Part shown: piece after piece, positions 20,270 to 28,436 of the stretch
How positions within the stretch are numbered: the stretch's first letter is position 1
Layout of the letters: each line of letters begins with the position of its first letter
Source: Scytonema hofmannii PCC 7110
Lineage (GTDB): Bacteria > Cyanobacteriota > Cyanobacteriia > Cyanobacteriales > Nostocaceae
Direction of reading: 5' to 3'
DNA: 64,000 nucleotides
Assembly: GCF_000346485.2 (NCBI RefSeq)
Contig: NZ_KQ976354.1
Location: 9,816,341 to 9,880,340, forward strand
The notes under the pieces: model-generated
What the model was told of the DNA's origin: nothing
Databases searched by the model: none
Seen by the model: only the letters and a program-made list of their open reading frames with translations
Made by a program: the position numbers and the translations under genes

Positions 20270-20729
20270 GCAGAGTAAAAACGAGTTGTTAAAAAATATG
20301 TTTTGTTTTCTATTTTACTTCTTTAGGCAAAACCACGTAATTATATTACATAACTACTATATTTTCAATCCATATTTTAAGATTAGCAAATCTCCTTGGT
20401 TCAAAAGTGATTCATAAGTAGGCATCATGAACGGAGTCTACCGAAACGCGTGAAAAAAATTCTTTTCCCCATTCCCTACTCCTGACTCCTCACTCCCCAT
20501 TTTTCAAATCAAGGATAAACTCAGTGAATTTATCCAAAAAAAAGAGAATTTAACTAAAGAATTTGGAGAAAACTTTTATGAAATTTTAGAGTACCAGATA
20601 TACAAACTCCTTTCTTCATCAGGATTTTTCTTGATGCATCTTGATATGATATTTCTACCTTAAGGCAGTCATACTGCTTGGTTAAGAAATGTAAAATTTT
20701 AGTCAAGATAAGCTGCAATAAGTCAAAAA
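20270..20729. other. 460-bp intergenic region, possible gene remnant
   Basis: Divergent spacer between metG and an acyltransferase gene. It has a CCCTACTCCTGACTCCTCACTCC run (20470-20500). On the plus strand, 20505-20673 reads KDKLSEFIQKKENLTKEFG...YEILEYQIYKLL, a plausible coiled-coil fragment without a start codon. This could be a remnant, but support is weak. Confidence 0.35.
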
Positions 20730-21449
20730 ATGAAGAGTCCTCTTGAGATTTCTCGATGGTTACTGGCGGCGCTATCAACTAAAATATTTCGCTACTATGA
20801 GGATCGCATTCCTCAAGACGCCAGTGTGTTAGTAGTGAGCAATCACCGCAGCTTTATGGATGCACCAATTTTGATGGCAGCCCTATCAAATCCGATCCGC
20901 TTTGCCTGTCATCACTACATGGGACAAGTCCCAATCATGCGGGAGATTGTGACGGGGCAATTAGGGTGCTTTCCTCTAGAAGCCAATCAACAGCGCCAGC
21001 AAAGCTTTTTTCACCAGGCACAAATTCTGCTACAGTCAAAGCAATTGGTAGGAGTGTTTCCTGAAGGTACAGAACCGATGGTGAAATTTACCCAACCCAA
21101 TAGTATAGGGGAATTTCAGAGAGGTTTTGCCCATTTGGCATTGCGATCGCAAGTACCAGACTTAGCAGTTTTGCCAATTGCCATAGCCTCCCTTGAAGAA
21201 GTTAACACATCTGCTGTACCCCTGAGATTATTAAGTTTGTTCGATCCCTCAGAACCTTTATTTAATCAATCCGGCTGGCATCCTTTAGTTACCTATCGTC
21301 GAGTCGCCGTACTGATTGGTCAACCTTATTGGATTAAGTCGCATCAAAAAGAAAAATATCAAGGAAAAAAAGCAAAAACTATAGTCACAGAATTAGCAGA
21401 ACACTGTCATTCTGAAATTTCTCAATTGTTGCGTGTAGGTTCTTATTAG
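20730..21449 (+). CDS. PlsC-like acyltransferase
   Basis: The 239-residue protein has the HX4D motif NHRSFMD (His39, Asp44) and the substrate motif GVFPEGTEPM, placing it in the lysophospholipid acyltransferase superfamily. It is distinct from the plsC at 10591-11229. It lies 62 bp upstream of a phytyl-ester-synthase-like hydrolase. Plant PES proteins fuse a hydrolase and an acyltransferase domain, so the pair may cooperate in ester formation in thylakoids; this is inference. Confidence 0.82.
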   Translation: MKSPLEISRWLLAALSTKIFRYYEDRIPQDASVLVVSNHRSFMDAPILMAALSNPIRFACHHYMGQVPIMREIVTGQLGCFPLEANQQRQQSFFHQAQILLQSKQLVGVFPEGTEPMVKFTQPNSIGEFQRGFAHLALRSQVPDLAVLPIAIASLEEVNTSAVPLRLLSLFDPSEPLFNQSGWHPLVTYRRVAVLIGQPYWIKSHQKEKYQGKKAKTIVTELAEHCHSEISQLLRVGSY

Positions 21450-21454
21450 AATCC

Positions 21455-21513
21455 AGTGACCAGTGACCAGTGACCAATGACCAATGACCAATGACCAATG
21501 ACCAATGACCAAT
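21455..21513 (+). repeat. STRR array supplying a start codon
   Basis: CCAGTGA units change to CCAATGA units, about eight in all. The ATG of the next gene (21512) is the ATG of the last CCAATGA copy. Confidence 0.88.
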
Positions 21514-22330
21514 GACTAGCACCAAAGTAGAACTCAAACCTTGCTTCCTAACTCCCAAACGGCTACAGCCAGAATTGCCGTTGTTTGTTTATTTACCAGG
21601 TATGGATGGAACCGGTCAACTTTTGCGATCGCAAACTGCAGGATTAGAAGTAGGCTTTGATGTCCGGTGTTTGGCAATACCACGGGATGACTTAACAAGT
21701 TGGGATGTTTTGACTAACAACGTCTTGGACTTAATCCATGCAGAATTGGAAAAAAGCGCCTGTCGAGAAGTGTACTTGTGTGGAGAGTCCTTTGGAGGTT
21801 GTTTAGCACAGAAAGTTGCTATAAAAGCACCCAAGCTATTTAAGCGAATTGTTCTCATTAACTCCGCAAGTGCTTTTCATCTACGCCCTTTCTTAAGTTG
21901 GGCATCTCAACTGACATCCCTAGTGCCATCATGCCTTTATGATATTGCTGGATTGGGCTTGTTACCGTTCTTAGCTAATTTGTCACGTATTTCCCGAACT
22001 GACAGACACGAACTTGTCAAAACCATACGCTATGTACCGCCGCAAACTGTCCTTTGGAGAATTTCTTTACTAAGAGAATTTTATGTTGATGACGCGCAGT
22101 TAAGCCGCCTCACTCAGCCTGTTTTAGTCATCGCTGGTTCTCAGGATCGACTTTTGCTCTCCCTAGAAGAAGCCAAACGTTTAACGAATCTTTTACCCAA
22201 TGCCAAAATGTTAGTGCTACCGGATTGCGGACACGCCTGTTTACTGGAAACAGATATTAATCTCTATGAAATTATGAGGAAACAAAATTTTTTAGATCCT
22301 AGCGTTCCAATGGTTGAAGTACAGAGGTAG
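21512..22330 (+). CDS. Alpha/beta hydrolase, phytyl-ester-synthase-like
   Basis: The 272-residue protein is an alpha/beta hydrolase: FVYLPGMDGTG (oxyanion region), nucleophile Ser93 in CGESFGG, catalytic acid region VIAGSQDRLL, and His in PDCGHACLLE (about 244). The LPGxDGTG opening and CGH ending resemble the hydrolase part of plant phytyl ester synthases and cyanobacterial homologues that esterify phytol or diacylglycerol. The ATG lies inside an STRR array. The last codons (VEVQR) are part of a 36-bp direct repeat found again after the MazF gene. Confidence 0.8.
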   Translation: MTSTKVELKPCFLTPKRLQPELPLFVYLPGMDGTGQLLRSQTAGLEVGFDVRCLAIPRDDLTSWDVLTNNVLDLIHAELEKSACREVYLCGESFGGCLAQKVAIKAPKLFKRIVLINSASAFHLRPFLSWASQLTSLVPSCLYDIAGLGLLPFLANLSRISRTDRHELVKTIRYVPPQTVLWRISLLREFYVDDAQLSRLTQPVLVIAGSQDRLLLSLEEAKRLTNLLPNAKMLVLPDCGHACLLETDINLYEIMRKQNFLDPSVPMVEVQR

Positions 22331-22349
22331 CATAATTCATAATAGAAAT
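22314..22349 (+). repeat. Direct repeat, left copy (flanks TA pair)
   Basis: TTGAAGTACAGAGGTAGCAT and the following bases match 22965-23000 with only a few differences. The copy covers the last five codons and stop of the hydrolase gene. Confidence 0.8.
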
Positions 22350-22374
22350 TAAACCAATTTTTTGGAAAAACAAT

Positions 22375-22620
22375 ATGGCGCAAGCAAGTGTAAGATTACA
22401 AATTCCTTTTGAGTCATTGCTAGATGCCATTGATAACCTTCCCCTCGAAGATAAACATAGGCTTTGGCAACTCTTAGATGAGGAAATCAGAAAAGTGGAA
22501 ACAGAGTTGGGAGAAGACTCTTACGATTGGGGACCCAGTGGACAGCCACCAGGAAAGCCAGTAGAGTATATTCCAGGAGTGGGACTAACAGTTATTGGTG
22601 GTAAAGGTGCGATTGCCTGA
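22375..22620 (+). CDS. Putative antitoxin of a MazF-type pair
   Basis: The 81-residue product has a helical N-terminal part (FESLLDAIDNLPLEDKHRLW, LLDEEIRKVETEL), a Gly/Pro-rich middle, and a hydrophobic tail. It is not a recognisable AbrB or RHH domain. Small helical proteins of this type precede MazF/PemK toxins in many cyanobacteria. The toxin frame starts within its last 26 bases, which points to coupled translation. Assignment rests mainly on position. Confidence 0.65.
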   Translation: MAQASVRLQIPFESLLDAIDNLPLEDKHRLWQLLDEEIRKVETELGEDSYDWGPSGQPPGKPVEYIPGVGLTVIGGKGAIA

Positions 22621-22981
22621 TTTACTTTCATGTGGGGATGTGGTTATAGTCGCTTTGCCTACCCATACTCCTAAAAGGCATGAACAGCAAGGAACTCGAC
22701 CTGCTATAGTGGTTGGTATACCTTCGGGAGAAGTGCGCTATCAAATGCTAATAATTACTCCTTTAAGCACCCAAATTGGCTCTTGGGCGCTTAACAATCC
22801 CAGCTTATACCCACGATTGGAAGCTGGTGTTGGAGGCTTGTCTCAATCTTCCATTGCCTTGCTAGATCAAACCAGAGGATTAGATATCAGTCGGATCGTA
22901 GCGTATTTAGGAACACTGACTGCTGAGCAATATGTACCAATTCTTGCAGGAATAATGCAATTGCTTGAAGTCCAAAGGTAG
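22595..22981 (+). CDS. MazF/PemK-family toxin
   Basis: The protein (128 residues from a TTG at 22595; a GTG at 22607 is also possible) begins its fold with CGDVVIVALP and continues with GTRPAIVVGIPS, LIITPLST and SSIALLDQTRGLD, the order seen in MazF/PemK endoribonucleases. This family cleaves mRNA and is neutralised by the protein encoded just upstream. The last codons (LEVQR) and following bases repeat the end of the hydrolase gene, so the TA pair is bracketed by direct repeats. Confidence 0.8.
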   Translation: MVVKVRLPDLLSCGDVVIVALPTHTPKRHEQQGTRPAIVVGIPSGEVRYQMLIITPLSTQIGSWALNNPSLYPRLEAGVGGLSQSSIALLDQTRGLDISRIVAYLGTLTAEQYVPILAGIMQLLEVQR

Positions 22982-23000
22982 CATAATTCATAATATAAAT
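22965..23000 (+). repeat. Direct repeat, right copy
   Basis: This matches 22314-22349, including the GGTAGCATAATTCATAATA core. The 651-bp offset encloses exactly the antitoxin-toxin pair. Confidence 0.8.
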
Positions 23001-23020
23001 AAAAATAAAGAAGGCTAAAA

Positions 23021-23251
23021 ATGCAAACTGCTAAATTATTGATGAGTGGTGACAATCAATCCGTTATTTTACCTCAAGAATTTCAAATTCAGGGTACTGA
23101 GGTTTATGTGAAAAAAGTAGGTAATACTATAGTCTTAATTCCCAAAGAAAATCCATGGGGAGCTTTATTTGATAGTTTAAACTTGTTCTCTGATGACTTC
23201 ATGGAAAATCGCGAACAACCTATGCTGGAAATCAGAGAGTCATTTGAATAA
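23021..23251 (+). CDS. VapB/MazE-type AbrB-fold antitoxin (orphan)
   Basis: The 76-residue protein has a SpoVT-AbrB swapped-hairpin DNA-binding region (AKLLMSGDNQSVILPQEF, EVYVKKVGNTIVLIPKE) and a C-terminal toxin-binding tail (WGALFDSLNLFSDDF). VapB antitoxins normally precede a VapC PIN toxin, but the next gene begins 115 bp later and is unrelated. It may be an orphan or may cross-talk with the MazF pair immediately upstream. Confidence 0.78.
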   Translation: MQTAKLLMSGDNQSVILPQEFQIQGTEVYVKKVGNTIVLIPKENPWGALFDSLNLFSDDFMENREQPMLEIRESFE

Positions 23252-23366
23252 GATTTTTATTAAATACGAATATGAAAGATCATTTTACCCTTCTAGATAG
23301 AAGCCAAAATGACCCTACCTTTGCTACAACCATCAGTAGTCACTAGAATCGGGAAAGTAGTGAAAA

Positions 23367-24551
23367 ATGGTAGACAAAAAACAACAAAGCAATCCCCCTA
23401 CTAACGATAAAGAAGATAAACCATCTTTACTAGAATCCGTTGCTGAGTCACTAGGTTGTGCACTAGGTACTGCTGTAGGAGTAGGCACAGCAGCAAGTAT
23501 TATTGCTGTAGAAGCTGGCAAAGCAGTTGCAGAAACAGCTACTGAAGTGGGAGAAGCAGCAGCAAAACAAACACACAATTTGATCGAGCAAGCAACCCAC
23601 ACAGCTGGGGAAGTCGCAAATTATCTTGGTGAAAACTGGCTGATAAGAAAACTATCAGGAGTTTTAAATCTAAATTGGCTACTCGGTGCTTCTGACAACG
23701 TCAATTTGGAAAAAGCAGCAGCAGCAGTTAAACAATTACAGCTAGAACACCCCAACGAATCACCCAGCCAAATTTCTCATCGCATCATGGTTGAGAAAGC
23801 AGCAATGGCAGGGGGAATTGGATTGGCAACTAGTGTTTTGCCAGGAGTTGCAGTAGCACTTTTGGCAATTGATTTGGCAGCTACTACAGAGTTGCAATCG
23901 GAAATGGTTTATCAAATTGCAGCCGCCTATGGATTAGATTTAAAAGATCCTGCTCGTAAGGGCGAAGTGCTGGCAATTTTTGGTTTAGCCTTGGGTGGGG
24001 GTCGTTTGTTAAAGGCAGCCGGTTTGGGCTTACTGAAAAATGTTCCTTTTGCCGGTGCAGTCATTGGTGCTAGTTCTAATGCAACAATGATTTATTCATT
24101 AGGGTATGCGGCTTGCCGATTTTATGAAACAAAGATAGATATATCAAAGTCGTTGTCTTCTGAGGAAACGCTTGCAGAATTAAAGCAAGAAAGTGAGAAT
24201 TATCTGGAAAAAGCGATCGCGCAAGAAGCCGTGATGGATCAAATCTTAGTTCACATGATTCTTGCTAGTTATCCAGAGAAAACTTGGGAAGAAGTTTTGC
24301 CAGAATTGCAATCTCTAAATTTGAGTTCTAACTCATTAGAAACTATTGCTCAAAATATCAAATCACCGCAATCTTTGGATACCCTTCTCAATCAACTTAA
24401 TAGAGATTTTGCCATACCGGTGTTGGCTCAGTGTTACAGAATTGTTCGCAATCAAAATGAGATAACATCTGCCGAACAAAATATCATTAATACAATTGCT
24501 AGTAAATTTAACATTGATGTTAATACTATCAAATCTTTAGTCGATCAGTAG
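23367..24551 (+). CDS. EcsC-like/DUF697-like membrane-associated protein
   Basis: The 394-residue protein starts with a polar segment, then alanine/glycine-rich helices (GTAVGVGTAASIIAVEAG, AGGIGLATSVLPGVAVALLA, FGLALGGGRLLKAAG, VIGASSNATMIYSLGYAACRFY) like EcsC or YcjF proteins that associate with membranes. The C-terminal region (IVRNQNEITSAEQNIINTI) resembles a TerB-type helical domain. Function unknown; the family call is tentative. It is monocistronic and followed by palindromic repeats. Confidence 0.55.
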   Translation: MVDKKQQSNPPTNDKEDKPSLLESVAESLGCALGTAVGVGTAASIIAVEAGKAVAETATEVGEAAAKQTHNLIEQATHTAGEVANYLGENWLIRKLSGVLNLNWLLGASDNVNLEKAAAAVKQLQLEHPNESPSQISHRIMVEKAAMAGGIGLATSVLPGVAVALLAIDLAATTELQSEMVYQIAAAYGLDLKDPARKGEVLAIFGLALGGGRLLKAAGLGLLKNVPFAGAVIGASSNATMIYSLGYAACRFYETKIDISKSLSSEETLAELKQESENYLEKAIAQEAVMDQILVHMILASYPEKTWEEVLPELQSLNLSSNSLETIAQNIKSPQSLDTLLNQLNRDFAIPVLAQCYRIVRNQNEITSAEQNIINTIASKFNIDVNTIKSLVDQ

Positions 24552-25175
24552 TTCCACCTAAAAGGGAGGTCCCGAATTTGCCAATTGCCCTCCAATACTG
24601 CAAGGGATTACAATCGTTGAGGCGTCAGAACCCCGGTTTCTTTAAGAAACTGGGGTTCTAATTTTCGTTTATCCGAGTAGTATTGAATTGCCCTCAGAAT
24701 AGAATTCTGGGGCTACACAAACGCTCGTCCACGCAGGTGGACTTAATAAGAAGTCCTTGTCTTGCGGACGAGCGCCTGTATAGTCGCGATTTCAATCGCA
24801 AACGTGTTTTTTCCAAATTGATATGCTCCTCACCTAAAAAAACTAAAAGTGTTTGGTCAATGGATAGCCCCTCTCCTTGTAGGAGAGAGGTTTGGGGTGA
24901 GGGCTGATGAGCGTTTCGTCTAATTCTACACGATCCCCGACTTCTCAGAGAAGTCGGGGATCTGACTGCATCAAAACCCGGTTTTTTAAGTTTTTGCTAA
25001 TTTAATAATTTTTTAATAAAATCTATCTCAGGCTTGTTACATAAGTATTGCCAACAGCCATAAGGTAGATTTTAGAAACATTTTGATTGATTTGGTTTGA
25101 TTTATGTAATGTTCAAAATGAGGTTTTATCTATACTATATCGGCAAACAGAACTTTAAAATTGAGGTGAAGGCTC
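24552..25175. repeat. Spacer with three palindromic repeats
   Basis: 24628-24658 is a 15-bp stem (GAACCCCGGTTTCTT) with one G-T pair. 24868-24904 is the CCCCTCTCCTTGTAGGAGAG type. 24932-24962 is a perfect 31-nt palindrome (GATCCCCGACTTCTC stem). All are dispersed cyanobacterial repeat types, and the first could terminate the upstream gene. The last 150 bp before 25176 are AT-rich and presumably hold the kinase promoter. Confidence 0.7.
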
Positions 25176-27947
25176 GTGATTAACTTCACCACGACAAGAA
25201 TAATATCAAAAGTTACAAGCGCCATTACGATTTTTGTGGGGTGTATTGTACTGATTGGCTGGACACTTGATATTAACCTGCTCAAGAGTGTTCTTCCAGA
25301 ACTTCTCAGTATGAAAGCAAATACAGCGATCGCTTTTTTATTAGCAGGAGTATCGCTGTGGCATTCTATCTTAGGAGAACAAAAGAGAAAATCCAGTTTT
25401 GTGGCTCGTTTAACAGCGATCGCAGTCTCTTCTATTGGTCTACTCACTTTGTGTCAATATATCTTAGGATGGAATTTAAGAATCGACGAATTACTGTTTA
25501 AAGATTTACCCAACGCCTTAGACACTTCTCATCCTGGCCGAATGGGGGTAAACACTGCCCTCAATTTTGTGTTATCGGGTGTTGCACTGTGGTTACTGGG
25601 GCAAAGGACAAATCGCAGTGACTATCTATCTCAAGGTTCAAGCATAGTTGTTGCCTTAATATCTCTCCAAACAATAATCGGCTATATCTACGGAGTGAGA
25701 AATTTTTACCACTTAGGCGTTTATACTACCTCAATGGCGTTACATACAGCACTAACTTTTGTAGCGCTTTGTGTGGGAGTGTTGTATATTCGTCCGAACA
25801 CCGGGTTTATGCGGACAATTACCAGTGAACTAAATGGGGGTGCGATCGCCCGTTTGTGGATACCAGCTGTTTTGATTCTGCCCCTTATCTTGGGGTGGTT
25901 AACTCTTTTGGGACAAACAGCTAAGCAATACGATGCAGCTTTTAGCGTATCACTGCTTGTCGTTTTGCTAGATGGAATCTTTTTAGGTTTAATTTGGCAA
26001 AATGCCAAGTTTCTCAATCAGTTAGATAGCACTCGTCAAAAAGCAGAAAAGGCGTTGCGAGAGAGCGAAGAACGTTATCGGTTGCTTGTCGAAAACGTTC
26101 CTCAATTGGTTTGGACTAGCCAACCCAATGGTTTTATAGAGTACTTCAATCAGCGCTGGCTGGACTACACTGGGTTGCAACTCCATCAAACTTTAGGGTG
26201 GGATTGGCAGCAGGTGGTTCATCCTGAAGATTTACCTGGTGTGCTTGAAAGTTGGACAACCGGACTCAGGACAGGAAACAGAGTTGAAGCACAGTATCGT
26301 CTGAGACGTTTTGATGGGGTTTACCGTTGGCATATAGTACAAGCTTTACCACTATGCGACAGCAACGGGACTATTACTAAGTGGTTTGGCACTTGTACAG
26401 ATATTGACGATCGCAAACGAGCAGAAATTGCCCTGCGCCAAAGCGAATCTCGACTGCGGTTCTTTGTAGAATCAGACTTAATCGGCATTATCAGCAGCGA
26501 TATACATGGACGGCTTAAGGAGGTCAACGATGCATTTTTGAGCATAGTTGGCTATACTCGCAAAGATTTCCTTGTGGAAAGGCTGGAGGGGAAAGATTTA
26601 ACACCACCAGAATTTTTACCATTAGATGAAGCAGCGCTAGCCGAAGCAAAAGTGAAAGGAAGCTCTAGCCCCTATGAAAAAGCTTACATCCGAAAGGATG
26701 GAACTCGCGTTCCGGTGTTAGTGGGCTGCACTATAGTTGGAGAACAGCAGGAAGAAGCGATCGCCTTTGTTCTTGATATTAGCGAACTTAAGAGAACTCA
26801 AGCAGCCTTAACGGAAAGTGAGAAGCGCTTTCGCCATGTTACGGATACTGCCCCAATGATGGTTTGGATGTCTGGTAGAGATAAACTGTGTAACTACTTC
26901 AATAAGCCTTGGCTTGAATTTACCGGACGAACAATGGAGATGGAAACAGGCAATGGTTGGCTAGAAGGTCTACATCCTGAAGATCTTCAGCATTGCTTGG
27001 AGACTTATATGAGTGCATTTGATGCACGCCTTAGGTTTCAAATGGAATACCGCCTCAGGAGGTTTGATGGCAAATACCGTTGGCTCTTTGATATTGGTGT
27101 ACCCAGATTGACGCCAGAAGGTGAGTTTTTAGGTTACATCGGGTCTTGTATAGATATAGAAGACCGCAAACAAACCGAAGCCCAAATGCGACAAATCAAC
27201 GAAACTCTGGAAGAAAGAGTCAAAAAACGCACTGTTCAGCTAGAATCTGCCAATAGGGAACTTGAATCGTTCTCTTACTCAGTTTCTCATGACCTAAGAG
27301 CACCATTGCGGCACATCACCGGATTCGTTGACTTGTTGCAAAAACGGTTAGCAGAAACATCGCTAGATGAAACTAGCCAACATTACCTTGACATTATCAC
27401 CGAAGCCACCAAACAAGCAGGTAAATTGATTGATGATTTATTAACTTTTTCCCGTGTAGGGCGTTCTGAAATGCGCCATACCAACGTAGACATGAATTTA
27501 CTGTTACGGGAGGTACAACGCGATTTATTACCAGAAACGAAAAATCGTAAGATTTCTTGGCAAATAGAATCACTACCCCAAGTCCATGGTGACCCTTCCA
27601 TGTTAAGACTGGTTCTTCGTAACTTGTTAGAGAACGCCATTAAATATAGCAAAACCCGTTCCTTGGCAGAAATTACTGTAGGCTGTATCAGTGAGGAACA
27701 AGAAGTGGTATTCTTCGTGCGAGATAACGGCATTGGTTTTGATATGCGATACGTTCACAAATTATTTGGTGTTTTTCAACGCCTGCACAGCGATCCTCAG
27801 TTTGAGGGTACGGGTGTTGGATTGGCAAATGTCCAGCGCATCGTTCATCGACATGGTGGGCGTGTCTGGGCAGAAAGTGAAATAGAAAAGGTTACGACCT
27901 TTTATTTTGCGCTACCAAGGGGGTTTGGAGTAGCGAGTGGAGAGTAG
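25176..27947 (+). CDS. Membrane-bound PAS histidine kinase
   Basis: The 923-residue protein starts at a GTG with a GAGGTGAAG Shine-Dalgarno. Residues about 1-280 contain multiple hydrophobic segments (a MASE-like sensor). Three PAS/PAC domains follow (about 290-415, 420-545, 548-670; RLRRFDGVYRWH and YRLRRFDGKYRWL mark two PAC parts), then a HisKA box SYSVSHDLRAPLRH and HATPase (VRDNGIGFDMRYV, GTGVGLANVQRIV) of the phytochrome-kinase type. The ending VASGE and TAG lie in an STRR-like run. It is followed by an Rcp-like regulator, its likely partner. Confidence 0.9.
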   Translation: MINFTTTRIISKVTSAITIFVGCIVLIGWTLDINLLKSVLPELLSMKANTAIAFLLAGVSLWHSILGEQKRKSSFVARLTAIAVSSIGLLTLCQYILGWNLRIDELLFKDLPNALDTSHPGRMGVNTALNFVLSGVALWLLGQRTNRSDYLSQGSSIVVALISLQTIIGYIYGVRNFYHLGVYTTSMALHTALTFVALCVGVLYIRPNTGFMRTITSELNGGAIARLWIPAVLILPLILGWLTLLGQTAKQYDAAFSVSLLVVLLDGIFLGLIWQNAKFLNQLDSTRQKAEKALRESEERYRLLVENVPQLVWTSQPNGFIEYFNQRWLDYTGLQLHQTLGWDWQQVVHPEDLPGVLESWTTGLRTGNRVEAQYRLRRFDGVYRWHIVQALPLCDSNGTITKWFGTCTDIDDRKRAEIALRQSESRLRFFVESDLIGIISSDIHGRLKEVNDAFLSIVGYTRKDFLVERLEGKDLTPPEFLPLDEAALAEAKVKGSSSPYEKAYIRKDGTRVPVLVGCTIVGEQQEEAIAFVLDISELKRTQAALTESEKRFRHVTDTAPMMVWMSGRDKLCNYFNKPWLEFTGRTMEMETGNGWLEGLHPEDLQHCLETYMSAFDARLRFQMEYRLRRFDGKYRWLFDIGVPRLTPEGEFLGYIGSCIDIEDRKQTEAQMRQINETLEERVKKRTVQLESANRELESFSYSVSHDLRAPLRHITGFVDLLQKRLAETSLDETSQHYLDIITEATKQAGKLIDDLLTFSRVGRSEMRHTNVDMNLLLREVQRDLLPETKNRKISWQIESLPQVHGDPSMLRLVLRNLLENAIKYSKTRSLAEITVGCISEEQEVVFFVRDNGIGFDMRYVHKLFGVFQRLHSDPQFEGTGVGLANVQRIVHRHGGRVWAESEIEKVTTFYFALPRGFGVASGE

Positions 27948-27957
27948 AGAGCGAACG

Positions 27958-28434
27958 ATGGAACTAAAGCGCATTCTCCTAGTGGAAGATAGCATTAACG
28001 ACGTTGAGTTAATCCTGACTTCACTGGCAGAAAACCATTTGGGTAATGAAGTTGTTGTTGTCCGAGACGGTGAAGAAGCATTGGATTACCTATACCGCCG
28101 TGGCTTGTATCGATTGCGGCGCGAGGGTCATCCTGTTGTGGTATTATTGGATCTTAAGCTACCAAAAATTGATGGATTAGAAGTTTTGACACAACTCAAA
28201 GCCGATCCAGCGTTGCGAGTAGTACCAGTAGTTGTGCTAACTTCTTCACGCGAAGAACAAGATTTGACTCGTTGTTATGAACTTGGCACAAATGCTTATG
28301 TTGTTAAGCCCATTGATTTTCATGAATTTGTTGAAGTCATTAGAGGGTTAGGATTATTTTGGGCAATCATTAATGAACCGCCTCCAGGTTCCATACCTCC
28401 GGCACGCAGTACTCACGGATTTGCAGGAACATAA
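27958..28434 (+). CDS. Rcp1-type response regulator
   Basis: Single REC domain of about 158 residues from the ATG at 27958 (MELKRILLVEDSINDVEL). The phosphoacceptor Asp is in VVLLDLKLPKIDG, the switch Thr/Ser in VVVLTSSREEQD, and the conserved Lys in AYVVKPIDFHEF. An ATG at 27937 would overlap the kinase by 11 bp and is less likely. Rcp1 proteins accept phosphate from Cph1-like kinases such as the one just upstream. No output domain is present, so it probably acts by protein contact. Only 2 bp separates it from the next gene. Confidence 0.9.
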   Translation: MELKRILLVEDSINDVELILTSLAENHLGNEVVVVRDGEEALDYLYRRGLYRLRREGHPVVVLLDLKLPKIDGLEVLTQLKADPALRVVPVVVLTSSREEQDLTRCYELGTNAYVVKPIDFHEFVEVIRGLGLFWAIINEPPPGSIPPARSTHGFAGT

Positions 28435-28436
28435 CA

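Noticed and set aside
20505-20673. Plus-strand coiled-coil-like fragment before the acyltransferase
   Set aside because: No start codon and no recognisable parent gene; kept only as a note in the spacer entry.
24628-24962. Palindromes as parts of a riboswitch or ncRNA
   Set aside because: They match dispersed palindromic repeat types and show no conserved aptamer features.
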